From an uncultured bacterium (GTDB lineage Bacteria; Elusimicrobiota; Elusimicrobia; Elusimicrobiales; Elusimicrobiaceae), in assembly GCA_949291545.1 (NCBI GenBank), contig CASEWB010000004.1, forward strand, positions 1 through 49,870: a stretch of DNA of 49,870 nucleotides, read 5' to 3'. A program made the translations under genes and the position numbers. Each line of letters opens with the position of its first letter. The first letter of the stretch is position 1. The notes beneath the pieces were generated by a model. The model was not told where the DNA came from. It did no database searches and saw only the letters and a program-made list of their open reading frames with translations. Of this stretch, positions 15,807-25,299 are shown in pieces.

Positions 15807-16313
15807 ATGAAAAAAGGTTTCACGTTAATAGAATTACTGGTAGTGGTATTGATTATTGGTATTTTATCTTCGGTGGCGCTTCCGCAATATGAAAAAGCGG
15901 TGGAAAAAAGCCGCTGGGCGGAAGCCTTGTCCAACATCAGAGCCTTGGGAAATGCCGTTGAAACGTATATGCTAAGCAGCGGCGGAGAGGCGCCTACGGA
16001 CATAAGCGCGTTGGACGTTTCCATCGGGACGCAAGTGTCGGGCTCGCCCCATGTCGCGTTGGCGGGCAAATTCCGCTACACGCTGGGAGCGTCGGGCGAT
16101 GTGGTGGCCAATTGGGAAGGACGGAGCTCGTCGGAAAAGAACTATATGAACATTGTATATAGTGCCAAAGATCATGTGCTGTACTGCAAGCTGGCTTCCA
16201 AAACGACGAATTCAACGGCGTGGTCTATTTGCAAATCCTGGACGAATAATTGCTCTTCCCAAATTAATCCGAGCGGGACCAACTGCAACAGTTTTATTTG
16301 TTGCAAAATATAA
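15807..16313 (+). CDS. Type IV pilin / pseudopilin (copy 3)
   Basis: The 168-residue product begins MKKGFTLIELLVVVLIIG and continues 'SSVALPQYEKAVEKSRWAEAL'. The globular part is short on Cys until the end ('LYCKLASK', 'SICKSWTNNCSSQ', 'TNCNSFICCKI'), a Cys-rich tail typical of the copies here. AAGGAGA lies 8 nt upstream of ATG 15807; the longer reading frame from 15666 crosses the promoter and is not used. It is monocistronic, followed by a strong terminator, and faces uvrA. Confidence 0.92.
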   Translation: MKKGFTLIELLVVVLIIGILSSVALPQYEKAVEKSRWAEALSNIRALGNAVETYMLSSGGEAPTDISALDVSIGTQVSGSPHVALAGKFRYTLGASGDVVANWEGRSSSEKNYMNIVYSAKDHVLYCKLASKTTNSTAWSICKSWTNNCSSQINPSGTNCNSFICCKI

Positions 16314-16330
16314 CAAGTAGCACGCAACGA

Positions 16331-16370
16331 AAAGAAGCGCTTGCAGCTGGTGCAAAGCGCTTCTTTTTTT
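16331..16370. terminator. Terminator between pilin and uvrA
   Basis: GAAGCGCTTGCA (16334-16345) pairs with TGCAAAGCGCTTC (16351-16363) with one bulge, followed by seven T. The minus-strand tail is weaker (TTTTCG). It ends pilin copy 3 and probably uvrA. Confidence 0.8.
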
Positions 16371-16383
16371 GTAATAAAAGCAA

Positions 16384-19350
16384 CTATTTGGCTTTTTTGC
16401 CGCCCGCTTTTTTTGTTTTGGCGGCCGGCTTTTGGGCCGGGGCGGCTTTCTTTTTGTCCGCCGCCGGCGCGTGGAGCTTTTGTTCCGGGTGTTCGGCTAA
16501 AAATTTGTCCACCGCCTCTAATTCCGGCTTTAGGTATTTGCCGGTGTAGGACTTTTCGCACGCGGCCACCTGCCGCGGCGTACCGGCTACCACAATTTGG
16601 CCGCCTTTGTCGCCGCCTTCGGGGCCGAGGTCAATAATCCAATCCGCCGTTTTGATAACGTCCAAATTGTGTTCAATAATCAGCACGGTGTTGCCTTTGT
16701 CCGCCAAGCCGTGCAGCACATGCAGCAGTTTGTCAATATCGGCAAAGTGCAGGCCGGTGGTGGGCTCGTCCAAAATATACAGCGTTTTGCCCGTCCCCTT
16801 GCGGGAAAGTTCGTCCGCCAGTTTGACGCGCTGCGCCTCGCCGCCCGATAACGTAGTGGCCGCTTGCCCCAGCTTAATATATCCCAGCCCGACGTCGTTT
16901 AGTGTTTTTAGATAGCGTTTGATTTTGGGAATGCTGTCAAAAAATTCCAGCGCCTGCGACACGCTCATATCCAACACTTCGGCGATGTTTTTGCCTTTGA
17001 ATTTTACTTGCAGCGTGTCTTCGTTAAAGCGTTTGCCGTCGCATTCTTCGCATTTGACGTAAATGTCGGGCAGGAACTGCATTTGAATTTTCAAAATCCC
17101 GTCGCCCTGGCACTTTTCGCACCGGCCGCCCTTTACGTTAAAGGAAAACCGGCCCGGTTTGTAGCCGCGGCGTTTGGCTTCGGGCATTTCGGCAAACAAA
17201 TCGCGGATATGCGAAAACACGCCTGTGTAGGTGGCGGGGTTGGAGCGCGGCGTTTTGCCGATGGGGCTTTGGTCTACGATAATCACTTTGTCGATATTTT
17301 CCAAGCCCTTGATGGCTTTGTGTTTGCCGGGGGCGTCCTTGGCGCCATAGAATTTTTGCGCGAGGGCTTTGTACAAAATTTGGTGGATAAGCGTGCTCTT
17401 GCCCGAGCCCGACACGCCCGTGACGCAGATAAACTTGCCCAGCGGAAATTTGACGTTGATGCCTTTTAAATTGAATTGTTTGGCGCCCAAAATTTCCAAG
17501 AATTTGCCGTTGCCTTTGCGCAGTTCTTCGCGCGGCAAAATCATACGCCGTCCGTTTAAGTACGAGGCGGTGAGGGAATTTTCGTCCCGCAAAAAATCCG
17601 CCGTCGGTTCCGCGGCCACAATCTGGCCGCCGTTTTCGCCCGCGGCGGGGCCGAGTTCCACCACATAGTCGGACGCTAAAATAGTGTCTTTGTCGTGCTC
17701 TACGATAATAAGCGTATTGTCCAAATCGCGCAGGTTTTTAAGGGTTTCAATCAAGCGGTCGTTGTCGCGCGAGTGGAGCCCGATGGTGGGCTCGTCGAGC
17801 ACATACAGCACGCCCGTTAAGCCCGAGCCGATTTGCGTGGCCAGGTGAATGCGCTGCGCTTCGCCGCCGGAGAGCGTTTGGCCTTTGCGCTCCAGCGTTA
17901 GGTAGGAAAGGCCCACGCTGTTTAAAAATTCCAGCCGCGCGCGGATTTCTTTCAAAACGTCTTTGGCAATGATTTTTTCTTTTTCGGAAAGGTGTATTTG
18001 GTCAAAAAACGCTTTGGCGGCCGATACCTGCATAGCGGTAATATCGTGGATATTTTTGCCGTCTACGCGCACGGCAAGAGCTTCGGGTTTTAGGCGTTTT
18101 CCCTGGCAGGTGGGGCAGGTTACTTCGCGCATAAAGCGGGTGTAGACTTCTTCTTTCACAAAATCGCTTTCGCTTTCCTGGTAGCGGCGTTTTAGGTTGG
18201 TGATAACGCCTTCAAAATCCTGCTCGCCGCCCGAAATGAGCGACGTGTAGCTCGCCCCGCCCGTGCCGTACAACAATAAATCGCGCTGGGCTTTGGAAAG
18301 TTTGTTCCAGGGCGTGTTCATATTGATGTGGTTTTGGCGGCAGACTTGTTTTAAAATGTCGTAATAGTAACCGCTCCAAGAGTTTTTCCAGCGGTGGGTG
18401 CGGGTGGTGACGGGGTTGTCCCACGCGGCGATGGCGCCCTCGTTGATGGATAACGTCGGGTCCGGCACTACGAGGTCTTCGTCCACTTCTATTTTAAGCC
18501 CCAGGCCGTTGCAGTCCGGGCAGGCGCCGTAGGGGGAATTGAACGAAAATAAGCGCGGTTCCAGCTCCGAAAACCCAATCCCGCAGTGCGCGCAGGCGTT
18601 TTCTTCGCTGTAGGTAAATTCGCGCGGTTTTTCGCCTTCCGTTTCCAGCACATGCACGAGCCCTTTGGCGTATTTTAGCGCTGCTTCCAAGCTTTCCACC
18701 AGGCGTTCGCGGTCAAATTCTTCTACGAAAATTTCGTCCACCACCAGTTCAATCGTGTGTTTTTTGTAACGCTCCAAGGTGGGGGTGTGGTCCAGCGTGA
18801 TAACGGTGCCGTTTACGCGCGCTTTGACGTAGCCTTCTTTTTTGAATTTGGCGAATAATTCTTCATATGTGCCGGCGCGCCCGCGCACGATGGGGGACAA
18901 AATGTAGACGGTTTTTTCGTTAAACTTTTTTAAAATATCCTGCGCAATGCCCTGCACGCTCCAGGATTGCACTTCCCGCCCGCACTGGGGGCAGAAGCGG
19001 TGCCCCACGCGCGCAAACAAAAGGCGCAGGTAATCGTAAATTTCCGTGACGGTGGCCACGGTGGAACGCGGGTTTTTGGAAGGGTTGCGCTGTTCGATGG
19101 AAATAGCGGGGGAAAGGCCTTCGATGTGTTCCACGTCCGGCTTTTCCATTAGTTCCAAAAACTGGCGGGCGTAGGCGGACATACTTTCCACATAGCGGCG
19201 CTGCCCTTCGGCGTAAATGGTGTCAAACGCCAGCGAACTTTTGCCCGAGCCCGAAAGCCCCGTGACGACGACCATTTTGTCTTTGGGCAGCTCCACGGTG
19301 ACGTTTTTTAAGTTGTGGCCTTTGGCGCCAATTACTTTAATGCTTTTCAT
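16384..19350 (-). CDS. uvrA: Excinuclease ABC subunit A
   Basis: The 988-residue product has the full UvrA layout: Walker A '[13 protein letters not shown]' near residue 33, zinc modules 'CPQC' and 'CAHC...CPDC', ABC signature 'LSGGEAQRI', '[10 protein letters not shown]', a second Walker A '[10 protein letters not shown]', 'CEKCQGDG...CEECDGKRF', and a second '[12 protein letters not shown]'. UvrA finds bulky DNA lesions and loads UvrB. ATG 19350 is chosen from AAGGA about 11 nt upstream and the canonical '[14 protein letters not shown]' start. The last ~28 residues are a low-complexity Lys/Ala/Pro tail not found in most UvrA. It is monocistronic and divergent from the 19468 gene. Confidence 0.97.
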   Translation of the reverse strand: MKSIKVIGAKGHNLKNVTVELPKDKMVVVTGLSGSGKSSLAFDTIYAEGQRRYVESMSAYARQFLELMEKPDVEHIEGLSPAISIEQRNPSKNPRSTVATVTEIYDYLRLLFARVGHRFCPQCGREVQSWSVQGIAQDILKKFNEKTVYILSPIVRGRAGTYEELFAKFKKEGYVKARVNGTVITLDHTPTLERYKKHTIELVVDEIFVEEFDRERLVESLEAALKYAKGLVHVLETEGEKPREFTYSEENACAHCGIGFSELEPRLFSFNSPYGACPDCNGLGLKIEVDEDLVVPDPTLSINEGAIAAWDNPVTTRTHRWKNSWSGYYYDILKQVCRQNHINMNTPWNKLSKAQRDLLLYGTGGASYTSLISGGEQDFEGVITNLKRRYQESESDFVKEEVYTRFMREVTCPTCQGKRLKPEALAVRVDGKNIHDITAMQVSAAKAFFDQIHLSEKEKIIAKDVLKEIRARLEFLNSVGLSYLTLERKGQTLSGGEAQRIHLATQIGSGLTGVLYVLDEPTIGLHSRDNDRLIETLKNLRDLDNTLIIVEHDKDTILASDYVVELGPAAGENGGQIVAAEPTADFLRDENSLTASYLNGRRMILPREELRKGNGKFLEILGAKQFNLKGINVKFPLGKFICVTGVSGSGKSTLIHQILYKALAQKFYGAKDAPGKHKAIKGLENIDKVIIVDQSPIGKTPRSNPATYTGVFSHIRDLFAEMPEAKRRGYKPGRFSFNVKGGRCEKCQGDGILKIQMQFLPDIYVKCEECDGKRFNEDTLQVKFKGKNIAEVLDMSVSQALEFFDSIPKIKRYLKTLNDVGLGYIKLGQAATTLSGGEAQRVKLADELSRKGTGKTLYILDEPTTGLHFADIDKLLHVLHGLADKGNTVLIIEHNLDVIKTADWIIDLGPEGGDKGGQIVVAGTPRQVAACEKSYTGKYLKPELEAVDKFLAEHPEQKLHAPAADKKKAAPAQKPAAKTKKAGGKKAK

Positions 19351-19467
19351 AACTCGGAATCCTTTTGCGTTTAAAAACAAAAATCAGGCGGAAAAATAAA
19401 GCAAAAATACTGCCTTTTCCTGCTAATAAATTATATAATTTATTTATCACTTTATCCCGGAGCGCGT

Positions 19468-20520
19468 ATGAAAAAACCGCTTAAATTTTTGCTCTATACC
19501 GTAGGAGCCCTTTTGTCTGTCGGCATTATTGCCGTGATGGTCTATCAAACGCGGGACAGCTTTGTTAAAATTTGGCAGGGCGTCAGCACGCGCTATTTGT
19601 TACTTTCGCTTTTATCTTCGGTTTTAATTTATGTATCCATGGGTATGAGCCTTTACGAAGTGCTGCGCATTATGGGCCGGCGCGTAAGCAAAGGGGCGGC
19701 CATTGGCATTGCGTTGGTGTCCACTACCGTCAACTATGTGGTGTCTTCGTTGGGGGTCAGCGGGTTTGCCTTGCGGGCGCATCTTTTGAACCGCCGCCGC
19801 GTGCCGTTTGGTATGTGCGTAACTGCCAGTATTGTCATTACGGTGCTATTGTACTTTGTGTTGGCTGTTATTATTTTGCAGGGCTCTGTTTTGATGTTCT
19901 TCAACTCCTCCGCAACAACCATGCAAATCCTTAAAAACTTCTTGCTGATTGTGGCCATGTGCGGGGTGTGCGTGCTGATTACGGCGTTTTTGTTTAACAA
20001 CGAATGGCGTTCCAAATGGCTGCGCAAAATCTTCCGTATGATTAACAAAATGCTTTACCACATTTTCCGCGCGTTAATCCCCAAAGGCAAGTACGACGCT
20101 TTTATGGACCAGCTGGACGAAGGGATAGATTTAATCCACAAAAAGAAAAAGAAACTGACCATGACCATCGTCTACGTTTGTGCGGACTGGCTGTTTACGA
20201 TGTTGGTGCTGTACTTTGCTTTCCGCGCCGTGGGCATACACATTACGGCCGGCGTGCTGGTGGCGGGTTTTGCCGTGGGTATGGTTACCACGCTCATTCC
20301 CATTCTGCCCGGCGGGTTGGGCGCCATGGAATTGGCCATGACGGCCGTCTATTCCCAGATGGGCATAGATTGGGACGCCGCCCTGATGGCTACGCTTATT
20401 TATCGGGTAGTGTATTATGTTCTGCCCGGGATTATCAGTATTTTTATTTATTGGGGGCTGCAATTATCTTCGCCGTCCCCGTCTCGCAAGAAAAAATTGC
20501 CTAAAGGAGTTACCCCATGA
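19468..20520 (+). CDS. YbhN/LPG-synthase-TM family membrane protein
   Basis: The 350-residue product has about eight membrane helices and the UPF0104/LPG_synthase_TM pattern: 'LLSLLSSVLIYVSMGMSLYEVLRIMG', 'VSTTVNYVVSSLGVSGFALRAHLL', and the C-terminal 'PILPGGLGAMELAMTAVYSQMG.....A...TLIYRVVYYVLP'. The family covers the flippase half of lysyl-phosphatidylglycerol synthases and related lipid-transfer proteins. The catalytic synthetase half (DUF2156) is absent, so it is the stand-alone membrane form. GGAG precedes ATG. A TATAAT lies at 19434-19439. It overlaps the next gene by ATGA and heads a four-gene run. Confidence 0.8.
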   Translation: MKKPLKFLLYTVGALLSVGIIAVMVYQTRDSFVKIWQGVSTRYLLLSLLSSVLIYVSMGMSLYEVLRIMGRRVSKGAAIGIALVSTTVNYVVSSLGVSGFALRAHLLNRRRVPFGMCVTASIVITVLLYFVLAVIILQGSVLMFFNSSATTMQILKNFLLIVAMCGVCVLITAFLFNNEWRSKWLRKIFRMINKMLYHIFRALIPKGKYDAFMDQLDEGIDLIHKKKKKLTMTIVYVCADWLFTMLVLYFAFRAVGIHITAGVLVAGFAVGMVTTLIPILPGGLGAMELAMTAVYSQMGIDWDAALMATLIYRVVYYVLPGIISIFIYWGLQLSSPSPSRKKKLPKGVTP

Positions 20521-21032
20521 AAGAACGCATTAACGAACAAGTGCCCAGTGTGCGCCCCAGCTGTTATCTGCATAAAACGTCCGTTTTAATCGGCGATGTG
20601 ACGCTGGGGGAAAACGTGTCCGTTTGGCCGTGCGCCGTATTGCGCGGGGATATTGCCGCCATCACGGTGGGGGATAATTCCAATATTCAGGAAAACGCCT
20701 GCATTCACGTCAATTACGATGCCCCTTGTACCATTGGCCGCGGGGTGAGCGTCGGGCACGGGGCGGTGGTGCACGGCAGCAAAATAGGCGACAACTGCCT
20801 AATTGGCATGAATGCGGTGGTGATGGAGAGCGAAATTGGCCCCAACTGCATTATTGGCGCGGGGGCGGTGGTCCCGGCGGGGAAAAATATTCCCGCGGGG
20901 TCTTTGGTGATGGGCGTACCCGCCAAAGTGGTACGCAAACTGGAGGAAGACGAAGTAAACGCCGTTATCCGCAACGCGCGCGAATATGCAGACGCCATCT
21001 TGCTTTACAAAGACCACTGCGAAGAAATTTAA
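20517..21032 (+). CDS. Gamma-carbonic anhydrase-like hexapeptide protein (YrdA/PaaY type)
   Basis: The 171-residue product is a left-handed beta-helix: 'SVLIGDVTLGENVSVWPCAVLRGDIAAITVGDNSNIQENACIHV'. It keeps the family Arg/Asp ('LRGD'), Gln ('NIQENA') and three His ligands ('HV', 'GHGAVVHG'), and 'MNAVVM...IGAGAVVPAGK'. The C-terminal helix ends 'YKDHCEEI'. These trimeric metal enzymes hydrate CO2 or act as acyl-thioesterase-like proteins; the precise substrate cannot be told here. It is translationally coupled to the preceding membrane-protein gene (ATGA) and is 2 nt from the response regulator. Confidence 0.88.
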   Translation: MKERINEQVPSVRPSCYLHKTSVLIGDVTLGENVSVWPCAVLRGDIAAITVGDNSNIQENACIHVNYDAPCTIGRGVSVGHGAVVHGSKIGDNCLIGMNAVVMESEIGPNCIIGAGAVVPAGKNIPAGSLVMGVPAKVVRKLEEDEVNAVIRNAREYADAILLYKDHCEEI

Positions 21033-21034
21033 GT

Positions 21035-21400
21035 ATGAAAAAAGTCCTGTTGATAGAAGATTCCAAAGTGTTGGGCACGGCGTTGGTGGGCGCGCTGAAA
21101 GTGGAAAATATAGACGCCCATTGGGCCGACAACGGCGTAGCCGGTGTGCAAATGGCCAAACAGCTTAAGCCCGATTTGATTTTACTCGATTTAATGCTGC
21201 CCAAGTTAAGCGGTTTTGACGTGTGCAAACTGCTTAAAACCGACAATGCCACCTGGCGTATCCCGGTGGTGATTATGTCCACACTGACGGATACCGAATC
21301 GCGCGACCGCGCCACCGATGCCGGGGCAGACTATTTTATCCCCAAACCGTATGACTTGGCCGCCACAATGGGCGAAATTAAAAAATTATTAAAAATATAA
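21035..21400 (+). CDS. Single-domain response regulator
   Basis: The 121-residue product is only a receiver domain: acidic pair 'LIEDSKV', phospho-acceptor Asp in 'LILLDLMLPKLSG', Ser/Thr in 'VIMSTLTD', and Lys in 'PKPYD'. No output domain follows, so it should act by protein contact, as CheY or PilG/PilH-type regulators do. ATG 21035 is the first in-frame start outside the upstream gene. The ribosome site is weak and it likely depends on coupling to the gene 2 nt upstream. No sensor kinase is in the window; a link to pilus control is only a guess. Confidence 0.85.
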   Translation: MKKVLLIEDSKVLGTALVGALKVENIDAHWADNGVAGVQMAKQLKPDLILLDLMLPKLSGFDVCKLLKTDNATWRIPVVIMSTLTDTESRDRATDAGADYFIPKPYDLAATMGEIKKLLKI

Positions 21401-21430
21401 CCCCTCCGGGGCACTCTAAGGGAGACGACT

Positions 21431-22555
21431 ATGGCCGCAACCAAACAAAAAACTGCCAAACGCACCGCAGGTTCTGCCAAAAAAGCTAAACCTGCCGCCA
21501 AGCTGGATTTGCAAGCCTTGGAAGAACTGCTGGAAGAAAACCGCCCTTCGCAAGCCTTGGAAAAATTGCTCTCTGTGCGCAATAAAGACGCCGCCGCCTG
21601 GTTCCTAACCGGCGAAGCCCAGCGCCAGCTGGGTTCTTTTGAAGGCGCCTTGAAAAGTTACGCCATTGCCCTCCAAACCGCCGAAGACGCCGAAACCCGC
21701 ATGGACGCCCTGCTGGCTATGGCGGCGTGCTACCGCACGTTGGGGCACTCGGCCGCCGCGTACGAACTGGCCGAAGACGCTTTGAAAATGGCGCAGGAAC
21801 TGGAATACGACGAATTTACCGTGCGCGCCATGCAGGAAATGGGTATGGCCCTGCGTGCATGGGGCCGGCTGGAAGAAGCGCTGGATTTGTTGGACGCGGT
21901 TTTGTCCGCCTATACCCAGCTGAAAGACTACGCGGGCATGAGTTTTATCCATTGGGCCAAAGGGGGAATTTTCCGCCTGCAAGGCCATTTTGCAGAAGGC
22001 ATTGCCCAATTTAAACAGGCTATTAAACTGGCTAAAAAAGCGGGCGACGATATCAGCCTGGCGTATGGCCATTGCGGTTTAGCGGGCATCAGCCGTATTT
22101 GCGGGAAAATTGACGATTGTGTCAAAAATTATAAGCTGGCGGAAAAAATCTTCCGCAAAAGCGAAGATTTGTTCGGCAAGGCCTATACCAACTGCGGTAT
22201 GGCCAATGGCTTGCGTCAACAGGGCAAGTACGACGAAGCCCTGCGCCATTACAACGTGGCTGATAAACTCTATTCGTCTATCCACGATACGGTGGACTTG
22301 GGCTTTGTAAAATGGGGCCGCGCGGATATTTTAAAACGCAAAAACAAAATGGCCGCCGCCTTAAAAGATTTGGAAGAAGCGCGTGTTTTGTTTGATAATT
22401 CGGATGAAAAACGCGGGCAAATTCTCACAAAACTTTCTTTGGCGCAGGTGTTATATGCCTTAGGCCGCACCGACGAAGCGGAGCAACTCTACGAGGAGGG
22501 CGTGTCGCAGGCGCGCGCCGAGGGGTTGCATACTTATTTGGAAAGTTACACCTGA
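21431..22555 (+). CDS. TPR-repeat protein with basic N-terminus
   Basis: The 374-residue soluble protein begins with a Lys/Ala-rich tail (1-25) and then carries about eight TPR units ('AAWFLTGEAQRQLGSFEGALKSYAIAL', 'AMAACYRTLGHSAAAYELAEDALKMA', 'YTNCGMANGLRQQGKYDEALRHYNVAD'). No enzymatic domain or signal peptide is present, so it is probably a cytoplasmic scaffold. GGGAG lies upstream of the ATG. It is 30 nt behind the response regulator and ends at a terminator, so the two may work together. The unit arrangement (long helical repeats with GMANG/GLAG) resembles the TPR_12 type. Confidence 0.75.
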   Translation: MAATKQKTAKRTAGSAKKAKPAAKLDLQALEELLEENRPSQALEKLLSVRNKDAAAWFLTGEAQRQLGSFEGALKSYAIALQTAEDAETRMDALLAMAACYRTLGHSAAAYELAEDALKMAQELEYDEFTVRAMQEMGMALRAWGRLEEALDLLDAVLSAYTQLKDYAGMSFIHWAKGGIFRLQGHFAEGIAQFKQAIKLAKKAGDDISLAYGHCGLAGISRICGKIDDCVKNYKLAEKIFRKSEDLFGKAYTNCGMANGLRQQGKYDEALRHYNVADKLYSSIHDTVDLGFVKWGRADILKRKNKMAAALKDLEEARVLFDNSDEKRGQILTKLSLAQVLYALGRTDEAEQLYEEGVSQARAEGLHTYLESYT

Positions 22556-22572
22556 TTTAAGTTTGAAGCAGT

Positions 22573-22606
22573 AAAAGCCCCTAGGCCCGTTCCTAGGGGC
22601 TTTTCA
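22573..22606 (+). terminator. Intrinsic terminator after TPR gene
   Basis: AAAAGCCCCTAGG (22573-22585) pairs perfectly with CCTAGGGGCTTTT (22592-22604). Confidence 0.9.
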
Positions 22607-22620
22607 TTAGTTATATTTTG

Positions 22621-22654
22621 TTCCCTTGTGAAAGGGAAAAAGAACAACTATACT
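22621..22654 (+). promoter_or_regulatory. Promoter with operator-like inverted repeat
   Basis: TTGTGA (22626-22631), 17-bp spacer, TATACT (22649-22654). A perfect 7-bp inverted repeat, TTCCCTT (22621-22627) and AAGGGAA (22632-22638), brackets the -35 box and could be a repressor site. The downstream gene encodes the secreted protease-like protein. Confidence 0.5.
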
Positions 22655-22670
22655 ATAAATATATTCATCT

Positions 22671-22703
22671 GCTGTAAAAGTGCCGTAAGGCGGGTTTTAC
22701 AGC
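22671..22703 (+). promoter_or_regulatory. Hairpin in the 5' UTR of the protease-like gene
   Basis: GCTGTAAAA (22671-22679) pairs with TTTTACAGC (22695-22703), with an inner GCC/GGC stem around a GTAA loop. It lies after the putative transcription start and 14 nt before the GGGGGA ribosome site, so it may tune translation or stability. Confidence 0.5.
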
Positions 22704-22727
22704 GGACTATTTTCTATTGGGGGAAAT

Positions 22728-25244
22728 ATGAAAAAATATCTTTTATTATTAACCTGTTTAACACTCGCCGCCTCTGCAAGTGCGTGGGGGCTGTTGGAGG
22801 ATTTGGTTTCATTTAATGGGGATCCTTATATATACAAGAAAAGTTTTTTGTATTATGTGTTGACTGTCAAAAACCCCAAGATTCGTGTGTGTGTGTGTAC
22901 AGAGGGAACCAGCACCGACCCGGCCCGTCAAAAAATTACACGGGACTATTTTGTAAAGTCCACGCAAGACGCACTGGACCATTGGTTTGCTTTTCTTCGC
23001 GCAAACTTGGGGGAACCTCAATCGGCACAGCCAATGACTGCCAAGGGCAAAAAGAAATCTAAAAAAGAGCAAAATGTTGCTTCCAAGCCCGCCTTTTCCG
23101 TTTTTATGCCGAGTGACAGAAGAGCGGAATTTGCGGATATTTTGGCGGCCTTGCCTCGCCGTATTGAATTGCAGGTAATTAACCCCAACGGGGAGGACTG
23201 CGACAAAGAAAAGAAAGGTCAGTACGATTTGCGTATTAAATCCGCAGGAAATTTTACGCATGGCAGTATTGAACAACAAACTTCTAAGTATCGTGGCAGT
23301 GCCGGGGCGATAAAAGGTGTTTATTCTCCTATTACCACGCATTGGCAACTTTCTTTGCCGGGTAATGATGATTATTCTTATCATGAGTTGAAAAAGATGG
23401 AGGCACGGCGGGAGGGCCGTCCTTTTGTCGGTGGATATGTATTGGACTATGATATGGTGCGGGTGGGCCGGCACGAAATAGGCCATTTCTTGGGGTTGGC
23501 TGATCAGTACACAGAGGACGGAATAGATAAGGTTCACTCTTTATTGCGTGTTGAGCCGAAAAGTGTAGTGATTGGTGGCTTATCCTCTGTTATGGGCCCT
23601 TCTTCTTCCAACGATGCTACCCTTACTTGCGATGATTTGGAAGGCTTTATAAACGCGGTGGACTTTATTTGGGGTATGGAGGGGAAAAACTCCCCGCGCG
23701 TGCAAAATGGGTGGAAGAGCCTGTGCGGAAAACCTTATACCTATTTGCAGGGGATTCCCGTCAAAGATTCTGCCGATATGGCCAAGGTACAGGCCTATTT
23801 AAAAAATTGGAAACAATCTGCCGTGCAACTGGGACAGTTGGCCCAACTGGGGCAAGAGTGGCGCGCTTATTTGGAAAAAGTCCGCAAAATGGAAGAGGAG
23901 TATGTTGATGCTTTATATACCAAACGCCAACAAATGCGGGGCGGTTTGGATAAGGCGGGGCTGGCTTTGTCCGCCGAGAGCCGGTACTTAACGCAAAAAG
24001 CGGCTAAAATCAAGGATATTATAGAACAGCAAATTGAGCCGGCGGAAGAGGCCGCGCGGGCAGGCAATATTTCAGCCCAGCAGATACGCCAGTTAGTGCA
24101 AAATTTAAGCCAATACAAGGGACAATATACGCCGGAATCCAAGGTTTTAGATGCCAAGGGATTGCTGACGGCCCAACCGTATGAGGATGACTTTTCGCCG
24201 ATTACTTACCCTTGCTTGGTTTGCGGTAAACCGGTGGGGTTGGAAAATGGTTATTTAAGCCAAGATGTAAAGGTGCGCGGACGTATTCGTCCCTATCATA
24301 TTCATAGCGCTTGCGAGGCTAAGGCCTCTGCCTATTATTCCAAATTGGGGAACACTTACCGACATAAGGCGACCAAGCGCACAGTACCGACGTGGACACA
24401 ACTGACACAATCGCAAGAGGCTAATCCTTTGTTAGCACAGTTGGAGACGGATTTTATGCCTGCTAAAAAGACGGTTCCCGTGGTGCTTGATAATCTGGAC
24501 GCTAAAAAGGGTAGCGGGGTTGCTCCGCGCAAAAATCCTTTGGTGGCTTCGTTGCCAACCAAACCCGCGGGAGCAACGCCTAAACGGGCGACTCCTTCGT
24601 CAACCCCCCAAAACAGCAAGCCTGCTTCTGATGGGCAAAATGCGGCACCCGTCAAGCAGAAAGAAGAGCCTGCTAAGACCGTTGCATCTCCCGTTCAAAC
24701 GCCTGTTATCGCGCCTAAGGCAAAATGCGTGGTCTGCGGACAGGAAATGGCGGACGGTACTTTTTACACCGATTCCGTGGGCCGCACCGTGCATAAACAC
24801 TCGTTGTGTGCGTACCGCTTCTTTAAGCGTTTCCACAAAACGGATGAGGATAGCCTGACCCGCTATTCGGACTATTACTTTTTCAGTATGCCTAATGATG
24901 TGGTGCAGGCCAAGGCCGATATGCGTAAACTGGATTTGACCTTTGCCGATATCCGCCGCTACCGCGCGCAGGAAGAAGCCGCCGCCGAAGATTTTAAGAA
25001 ATCGCTTGAAGCGGAAAAATTGGCCAAGGCGCAAGCACAGGCCAAGGCCGAAAAATGCCGCTTGGTGATACAAGTAACTCCGGCGGATGTGCAAGCCTAT
25101 GAAAAGGAAAATAAAGCGGTATTGGCCCGCGTAGCACAAAAAGAAGCAGGCGGACGGCCACTGACCAAAAAGGAAACCTTGGTCAAACGGCATTACGCCC
25201 AATTAAAAGACAATTTGGCCCTCACGGAAGAGTGCAAGGATTAA
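22728..25244 (+). CDS. Secreted metzincin-like metalloprotease with two Cys/His zinc modules
   Basis: The 838-residue product has a signal peptide (1-19). The zinc site is HEIGHFLGLAD at residues 249-259, i.e. HExxHxxGxxD, the form with a third Asp ligand seen in M64-type and snapalysin-type metzincins, followed by a Met-turn 'SSVMG' (Met 289). A helical segment (about 360-460) leads to two related Cys/His modules: 'CLVCGKPV...HIHSAC' from residue 496 and 'CVVCGQEM...HKHSLC' from residue 667, separated by a Ser/Pro/Lys linker. The C-terminus is helical and charged. It has its own promoter and terminator. Substrate unknown; the zinc modules may bind surface targets. Confidence 0.75.
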   Translation: MKKYLLLLTCLTLAASASAWGLLEDLVSFNGDPYIYKKSFLYYVLTVKNPKIRVCVCTEGTSTDPARQKITRDYFVKSTQDALDHWFAFLRANLGEPQSAQPMTAKGKKKSKKEQNVASKPAFSVFMPSDRRAEFADILAALPRRIELQVINPNGEDCDKEKKGQYDLRIKSAGNFTHGSIEQQTSKYRGSAGAIKGVYSPITTHWQLSLPGNDDYSYHELKKMEARREGRPFVGGYVLDYDMVRVGRHEIGHFLGLADQYTEDGIDKVHSLLRVEPKSVVIGGLSSVMGPSSSNDATLTCDDLEGFINAVDFIWGMEGKNSPRVQNGWKSLCGKPYTYLQGIPVKDSADMAKVQAYLKNWKQSAVQLGQLAQLGQEWRAYLEKVRKMEEEYVDALYTKRQQMRGGLDKAGLALSAESRYLTQKAAKIKDIIEQQIEPAEEAARAGNISAQQIRQLVQNLSQYKGQYTPESKVLDAKGLLTAQPYEDDFSPITYPCLVCGKPVGLENGYLSQDVKVRGRIRPYHIHSACEAKASAYYSKLGNTYRHKATKRTVPTWTQLTQSQEANPLLAQLETDFMPAKKTVPVVLDNLDAKKGSGVAPRKNPLVASLPTKPAGATPKRATPSSTPQNSKPASDGQNAAPVKQKEEPAKTVASPVQTPVIAPKAKCVVCGQEMADGTFYTDSVGRTVHKHSLCAYRFFKRFHKTDEDSLTRYSDYYFFSMPNDVVQAKADMRKLDLTFADIRRYRAQEEAAAEDFKKSLEAEKLAKAQAQAKAEKCRLVIQVTPADVQAYEKENKAVLARVAQKEAGGRPLTKKETLVKRHYAQLKDNLALTEECKD

Positions 25245-25251
25245 AATATAT

Positions 25252-25284
25252 AAAAAACCCCGGGTTTTGGCCCGGGGTTTTTTT
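25252..25284. terminator. Bidirectional terminator
   Basis: AAACCCCGGG (25255-25264) pairs with CCCGGGGTTT (25271-25280), with A6 before and T7 after. It separates the convergent protease-like gene and slyD-like gene. Confidence 0.9.
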
Positions 25285-25299
25285 GCAAACAGAAAGAAT

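Noticed and set aside
20726..21034. Upstream extension of the response regulator frame
   Set aside because: It overlaps the carbonic-anhydrase gene in another frame and is Gly/Arg-rich noise; the receiver domain starts at 21035.
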